This document shows, piece by piece, positions 7,584 through 11,154 of a DNA stretch of 11,154 nucleotides. Positions within the stretch are counted from its first letter, which is position 1, and each line of letters opens with the position of its first letter. The stretch is taken from NCBI GenBank assembly GCA_943913905.1, contig CALTZZ010000075.1, forward strand, positions 1 to 11,154. Reading direction: 5' to 3'. Below the pieces are notes generated by a model. That model did not search any database. It was not told where the DNA came from and saw only the letters and a list, made by a program, of their open reading frames with translations. This DNA comes from an uncultured Dermabacteraceae bacterium. Its GTDB lineage: Bacteria > Actinomycetota > Actinomycetes > Actinomycetales > Dermabacteraceae. The translations under genes were made by a program, and so were the position numbers.

Positions 7584-8237
7584 GCGCCGCGTTCTGGCCA
7601 GTTCCCACCTGCGCGCGTCGAATGCTAGGAGGAACACGTCAGGATCGTTGTACTCGGCCTGCCACGGCATCCCGTAGCGGGTCGCGAGTTCGCGGTTGGC
7701 GTGATAGGACCGTGCAAGATAATCGCGATGCATCAGTTCCGCCCTCGTCGTTCCCTGGGGAACGCCGAGGTCTTGCTGCAGCACTCGCACGCCATCGAAA
7801 CTGCGTGTGTCCCATCCCGAACATGGGATGGGAAGTTCGTGGACTCCGGCGCGCACGTATGTGGTGCCTTGCCGTCGATAATCTTCGAACACTTCAGTGA
7901 TGTCTGCAGCGTCCAACCGAGTGCTCCCACGGCTCAGCGTGCGCGCCGCCGGGTCCCACCACGCTGTGCGATGCGCGAGCGCAAGGCCCAGTGCCATCGC
8001 TAACCAGAGGGCCACGAGCCCAATCAGGTACCCGACGGGTATCCGGAGCCACCAGGGTTCGCCGATCACCGGGAGCATACCGAGAGGCATGACGATCAGG
8101 GCCAGCACGGGGGCACCCCAGCGCAGCCACGGCATGAGTCGAGCACGATAGGTGGGGCCGACGGCGACCCGCCCCCTCGAATCACGACGCTCTCGGGTCG
8201 CGGGAACGTCCTCATTCCCGGCGACTCCGGTGCTCAT
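7581..8237 (-). CDS. Small membrane protein, two transmembrane helices and a cytoplasmic C-terminal domain; function unknown
   Basis: 218 residues from the ATG at 8237. A charged N-terminus (1-38) is followed by two hydrophobic helices (~40-59 and ~65-88) with a short tryptophan-containing turn, then a soluble part (~95-218) beginning WWDPAARTLSRGSTRLDAAD. That opening resembles the strand pattern of bacterial PH-like membrane proteins, but I would not assign the family. Positive residues flank the hairpin on both ends, so both termini are probably cytoplasmic. The start is set by GAGGGG (8248-8243) five bases upstream and by the ATGA overlap with the stop of the pseudouridine synthase gene; an in-frame ATG at 8252 lies upstream of that site and is less likely. 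guaB follows after nine bases, implying co-transcription. I do not recognise a function. Confidence 0.75.
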   Translation of the reverse strand: MSTGVAGNEDVPATRERRDSRGRVAVGPTYRARLMPWLRWGAPVLALIVMPLGMLPVIGEPWWLRIPVGYLIGLVALWLAMALGLALAHRTAWWDPAARTLSRGSTRLDAADITEVFEDYRRQGTTYVRAGVHELPIPCSGWDTRSFDGVRVLQQDLGVPQGTTRAELMHRDYLARSYHANRELATRYGMPWQAEYNDPDVFLLAFDARRWELARTRR

Positions 8238-9409
8238 GCGTGCCCCTCGCATTCACTATTGATCTGGCGGCGACCGTCATGGTCGGCAACAGCAAGTTCG
8301 CGGCGTGATGAAAAGCAATGATCCCGCCCGGTGATCGGATCTGTAAACGCGAGCGTATGGCTCAAGAGCTGCAGCGAAGAACTGCTGGGCGCGCGCCTGA
8401 TTCGCTCCCCCGTCACCTCGTCCGGTTCCGGTGCCGGATACAGCTCGTCTCCCACGATTGGCAGCCCGCAATGGGAGAGGTGCACGCGCAGCTGGTGCGT
8501 GCGCCCCGTGTGCGGCGTCAATTGGACGAGGCCCCGCCACGCATCGTCGTTAATGCGGCTTTCGGAGGCATATGTGTGCTCTGCCCGTGCACCAGACGTG
8601 TCTTCTCCCCCGTTTCGTTCGTCGTGCCCCAGGATTCCTTCGTCGTGGTGCCCAGAACCCGGGGCTTCGCGAAGCAACTCCACTGTGGTGTGCGCGGCCT
8701 TCCCGCCGCGCTCCCCGGAGACATCAGCATGCGCCCACATATCCCCGTGCGTCTTCGCGATAGGAACCGTCACCTCACGTGGCCCCCGGCGCAGGCTCGT
8801 CACGCACTGTGCACCGCGCTCGGGATCGTGAGGGTCGAGCGCAACCACGGCACGGTAACTCTTCCGCACTGCTCGCTGGGCGAAAAGATCCTGATAAGCG
8901 CCGCGTTCACGGGGCACTTTCGATAACACCAAGATTCCAGCCGTCTGCTTATCCAGCCGATGAATCGGCGAAAGATCCGCGTTCCCGTGCTGAATCCGGA
9001 GCCGCACGAGCGCGCTGCGTCGCACATGCTCACCGCGCGGAATACTCGCCATGTCGTGTGGCTTATCCACCACCAGCAGATGCTCGTCTTCCCACACCAC
9101 GGGCAGGTCTACCGGCTCTACCGGCTCGGGAGCCAGTTCTCGATAAAAATAGATTTCACGAGCCCGAACTGCGGCGTCCGTCGGCCCCCACACCTGACCG
9201 TGCTGGTCCACGAAATCACCAGCAGCGAACCGCTCATCAAGATCTTTAGCCCATGGGCTGAGCATCGCGGGAAAACGCGCCGCGATGAGTTCACTGGCGC
9301 TCCGCCCCACTTCTTCCGGTCGCATCACGACTCGGACGGCGTCGAGCCCCTCGCGCTGCGGTAGGGGTGGCACACGAAAACGAGAGGTCCGGCGAGCGGG
9401 TCTGCTCAC
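8234..9409 (-). CDS. RluA-family RNA pseudouridine synthase
   Basis: 391 residues if GTG at 9409 is used, an enzyme isomerising uridine to pseudouridine in RNA, probably 23S rRNA or tRNA; the target site is unknown. Visible are a weak S4-like N-terminal region (~35-90), the domain opening EDEHLLVVDKPHDMASIPRG (~107-126), the catalytic motif PIHRLDKQTAG with the nucleophile Asp at ~153, RKSYRAVVAL and the late motif TGRTHQLRVHL (~301-311), then GDELYP. A hydrophilic stretch of about 40 residues (~250-290, rich in Gly, His, Asp, Glu) is inserted between the strand TTVELL and GLVQLTPHTGRTH, where family members usually have a short loop. GTG at 9409 overlaps the stop of the upstream gene (GTGA); GTG at 9418 is the alternative. 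Neither has a good ribosome binding site, so coupling is likely. Confidence 0.88.
   Translation of the reverse strand: MSRPARRTSRFRVPPLPQREGLDAVRVVMRPEEVGRSASELIAARFPAMLSPWAKDLDERFAAGDFVDQHGQVWGPTDAAVRAREIYFYRELAPEPVEPVDLPVVWEDEHLLVVDKPHDMASIPRGEHVRRSALVRLRIQHGNADLSPIHRLDKQTAGILVLSKVPRERGAYQDLFAQRAVRKSYRAVVALDPHDPERGAQCVTSLRRGPREVTVPIAKTHGDMWAHADVSGERGGKAAHTTVELLREAPGSGHHDEGILGHDERNGGEDTSGARAEHTYASESRINDDAWRGLVQLTPHTGRTHQLRVHLSHCGLPIVGDELYPAPEPDEVTGERIRRAPSSSSLQLLSHTLAFTDPITGRDHCFSSRRELAVADHDGRRQINSECEGHA
8243..8248 (-). promoter_or_regulatory. Ribosome binding site deciding the start of the 218-residue membrane protein
   Basis: GAGGGG on the minus strand, five bases before the ATG at 8237. 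It lies after the alternative ATG at 8252, so it supports the shorter protein. Confidence 0.65.
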
Positions 9410-10095
9410 AAGCCCCACACCATGAACGTCAGCACATTGTGCGCCACGTACACCAGGAGAACGGCGAGCACGAGCAGGTTCGGGTGGCGGTCGGCAAACG
9501 TTTGCGAACCCGGCAGCATGTGGCTGAGCTCCGACGGGCGCGCATGATCGAGCCGCTCCACGCGAATGCCGCGCGACTCGGCTTCCTTAATCAACATGCC
9601 CTGAGCTGGACGCCCGAAGAACCGCCCCGATACATTCGCGATGCGCCGCATCGGTGTGGCCATAACGATGAGCGCTTCTGCCGCATCCAAATCCGTCTCA
9701 ACCGGATCGCGGGGGTTCCGCCCACGGTAAATGTCTCGCACAACCCACAGTCCGGTGACGTCGGACCACGGGATGGTGCGCGGCCACCGAAAGAGTCCCC
9801 GAACACGAAGACCCTGATCCGATACAACGATCCGCTGCCCCACGATGCGCGCCACGGCAATAGCAGCGAGGCCCACAATCACGAACCACACGTAGATCGG
9901 CAACGTGAACCATGAGTCGCGGAACAACTCGGGGGTTTCCCACACACGGTTTCCGAGGAAGCTAATCAACACAAGGAAATCAAGAACAACCACAAACACG
10001 AGCGCCGCCAGCAAAGTGCCGGCCACGGCAGGCCCAGTGGGCCGCACAACCGTACGCTTACCCGTGGGAGCAGAGGGAATATTAACCGTGCTCAT
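9406..10095 (-). CDS. Membrane protein with bacterial PH-like domain
   Basis: 229 residues. Two hydrophobic helices (~22-47 and ~64-85) are followed by a PH-like domain (~86-183) with the typical pattern VVSDQGLRVRGLFRWPRTIP then W-SDV, and a third hydrophobic helix at the C-terminus (~206-228). This architecture is that of actinobacterial PH-domain membrane proteins (related to 'low molecular weight protein antigen 6'), whose role is unknown. ATG at 10095 is chosen because GAGGAAGG (10112-10105) lies nine bases upstream; a GTG at 10101 sits only three bases from it. It is the first gene of the minus-strand cluster, and its stop overlaps the next start by four bases (GTGA). Confidence 0.82.
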   Translation of the reverse strand: MSTVNIPSAPTGKRTVVRPTGPAVAGTLLAALVFVVVLDFLVLISFLGNRVWETPELFRDSWFTLPIYVWFVIVGLAAIAVARIVGQRIVVSDQGLRVRGLFRWPRTIPWSDVTGLWVVRDIYRGRNPRDPVETDLDAAEALIVMATPMRRIANVSGRFFGRPAQGMLIKEAESRGIRVERLDHARPSELSHMLPGSQTFADRHPNLLVLAVLLVYVAHNVLTFMVWGL

Positions 10096-10104
10096 CCCCA
10101 CCCG

Positions 10105-10112
10105 CCTTCCTC
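10105..10112 (-). promoter_or_regulatory. Ribosome binding site of the PH-like membrane protein gene
   Basis: GAGGAAGG on the minus strand, nine bases before the ATG at 10095. The spacing favours this ATG over the in-frame GTG at 10101. Confidence 0.7.
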
Positions 10113-10250
10113 GTCCGTGCCCGGTGATTTGGGCTTTCTCACTTTTACCATCTTACGCACCTCCCGGCGCCAGACCTCTCCACATGTGGACTGCTCCCAT
10201 GGGTATGGCCGACGGAGTCCGGGCGCCTGGCTGAAGCCGCACGTATAAAG
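10113..10250 (-). promoter_or_regulatory. Intergenic region upstream of the PH-protein/RluA/guaB cluster
   Basis: No gene is visible here. The promoter of the cluster should lie in it; TAAGAT (10155-10150, minus strand) is a possible -10 box but I see no matching -35. A perfect 12-base palindrome TCCACATGTGGA (10179-10190) and the eight-base palindrome CCCATGGG (10196-10203) could be protein-binding sites or chance. Confidence 0.4.
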
Positions 10251-10287
10251 GTGATGCCCCGGTCACCAGACATGACCGGGGCATCAC
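10251..10287 (-). terminator. Rho-independent terminator after groEL
   Basis: A perfect 15-base-pair stem: GTGATGCCCCGGTCA (10251-10265), seven-base loop, TGACCGGGGCATCAC (10273-10287), followed on the minus strand by CTTTATA. It starts 22 bases after the groEL stop, so the downstream cluster is probably transcribed separately. Confidence 0.85.
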
Positions 10288-10309
10288 GCAGACGCGTTCG
10301 ATTACGACA

Positions 10310-11154
10310 TCAGTCGTCTTCGTCTTCGCGCTTGTTCACCACGAGGGTCTCCGTAGTGAGCACGAGGGTAGCGATCGATGCAGCGTTACGCAGGGCGCTT
10401 CGCGTCACCTTTACCGGGTCGATGATGCCCGCGGACACGAGGTCCACGTATTCGCCGGTTGCAGCGTTGAGGCCGATGCCCACCTGGGACTCCTTGACCT
10501 TCTCCACAACGACGTAGCCTTCATCGCCAGCGTTCTCTGCGATCCAGCGCAGCGGTTCCGCAACGGCCTTCGCCACTGCGCGCACGCCGACTGCTTCATC
10601 GCCGGTGAGGCCAAGGTCGTCAGACAGCACGGAGGAAGCCTGGACGATGGCAGAACCGCCACCGGCCACGATGCCCTCTTCGATCGCGGCGCGCGTTGCA
10701 GCAACCGCGTCTTCGATGCGCATCTTCTTTTCCTTGAGCTCCACCTCAGTGTGAGCGCCAACCTTGATGACCGAGACGCCACCCGACAGCTTCGCGAGGC
10801 GCTCCTGGAGCTTCTCGCGGTCCCAGTCGGAATCCGTCTTCTCGATCTCGCTCTTGATCTGAGCCACGCGATCAGCCACGGCTTCGTCGTCACCGGCACC
10901 GCCCACGATCGTGGTGGTGTCCTTGGTGATGACAACGCGCTTAGCAACGCCAAGCTGAGTCACCTCGGTGGTCTTGAGGTCCAGGCCCAGGTCGGGCGTG
11001 ATGACCTCGGCACCCGTGAGGATGGCGATGTCCTGCATCATGGCCTTGCGGCGGTCGCCAAAGGCGGGTGCCTTCACGGCTGCGCCCTTGAACGAGCCGC
11101 GCAGCTTCGAGACCACGAGCGTGGCGAGGGCTTCGCCCTCCACGTCTTCAGCGA
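10310..11154 (-). CDS. groEL: Chaperonin GroEL (Hsp60), C-terminal part, cut by window edge
   Basis: 281 codons are visible; the N-terminal part lies beyond the right edge. GroEL folds proteins in an ATP-driven double-ring chamber with GroES. The visible part begins in the apical domain (AEDVEGEALATLVV, KAPAFGDRRKAMMQDIAILTG), runs through the intermediate domain (EKLQERLAKLSGGVSVIKVG) and the equatorial domain: MRIEDAVAATRAAIEEG, whose Asp matches the ATPase aspartate D398 of the E. coli protein, then AGGGSA, NAGDEGYVVVEKV and DPVKVTRSALRNAASIATLV. The protein ends TLVVNKREDEDD: it lacks both the Gly-Gly-Met repeat tail and the His-rich tail of many actinobacterial paralogues. Translating past the stop does not restore a tail, so it does not look frameshifted. 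Whether groES precedes it cannot be seen. Confidence 0.96.
   Translation of the reverse strand, partial: AEDVEGEALATLVVSKLRGSFKGAAVKAPAFGDRRKAMMQDIAILTGAEVITPDLGLDLKTTEVTQLGVAKRVVITKDTTTIVGGAGDDEAVADRVAQIKSEIEKTDSDWDREKLQERLAKLSGGVSVIKVGAHTEVELKEKKMRIEDAVAATRAAIEEGIVAGGGSAIVQASSVLSDDLGLTGDEAVGVRAVAKAVAEPLRWIAENAGDEGYVVVEKVKESQVGIGLNAATGEYVDLVSAGIIDPVKVTRSALRNAASIATLVLTTETLVVNKREDEDD

Noticed and set aside
8318..9249. Several plus-strand open frames opposite the pseudouridine synthase gene
   Set aside because: The minus strand carries intact RluA catalytic motifs over the whole span; the plus-strand products are Arg/Pro/Ala-rich without domains.
1..11154. Mobile elements, CRISPR repeats, toxin-antitoxin or defence genes
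   Set aside because: No transposase, integrase, regular repeat/spacer pattern, tRNA-linked junction or known defence domain is visible; the genes are housekeeping and sugar-use genes of even composition.

Overview
This is an ordinary chromosomal segment of a high-G+C Gram-positive bacterium (Actinomycetota). The pointers are strong third-position G/C bias, a UvrA-like ABC protein paired with an AHSA1 protein as seen in actinobacteria, a fused EIIABC fructose permease, and an IMP dehydrogenase and GroEL of actinobacterial type. A member of or near the Actinomycetaceae is possible, but the genus cannot be fixed from the window. I see no insertion sequence, phage gene, CRISPR array, tRNA or rRNA.

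Layout, left to right. (1) About 1-1178, minus strand: the N-terminal half of a short UvrA-like protein; the gene leaves the window on the left. (2) 1280-1957, plus: an SRPBCC/AHSA1-domain protein, divergent from the UvrA-like gene. (3) 2134-5975, plus: a fructose utilisation operon, fruR (DeoR-type regulator), fruK (1-phosphofructokinase) and fruA (PTS EIIABC). It is preceded by an A+T-richer leader with operator-like repeats and ends at a perfect bidirectional hairpin terminator (6002-6039). (4) 6075-10095, minus: four tightly packed genes read right to left. They are a PH-like-domain membrane protein, an RluA-family pseudouridine synthase, a second small membrane protein, and guaB (IMP dehydrogenase). 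The first three are joined by GTGA and ATGA stop/start overlaps, and guaB starts 9 bases after the third. (5) 10310 to the right edge, minus: the C-terminal half of groEL, followed by its own hairpin terminator.

How the genes work together. FruA would import and phosphorylate fructose to fructose 1-phosphate, FruK would convert this to fructose 1,6-bisphosphate, and FruR would be the repressor responding to the sugar phosphate. No ptsH or ptsI is in the window, so HPr and EI must be encoded elsewhere. guaB supplies XMP for GTP synthesis; its link with the RluA-type enzyme and the two uncharacterised membrane proteins is positional only.

I did not find a clearly new biological system. The points most worth a second look are the overlapping membrane protein/RluA/membrane protein/guaB cluster, a possible leaderless start for guaB, a hydrophilic insert in the RluA-type enzyme, the shortened acidic GroEL tail, and the operator-like repeats before fruR.
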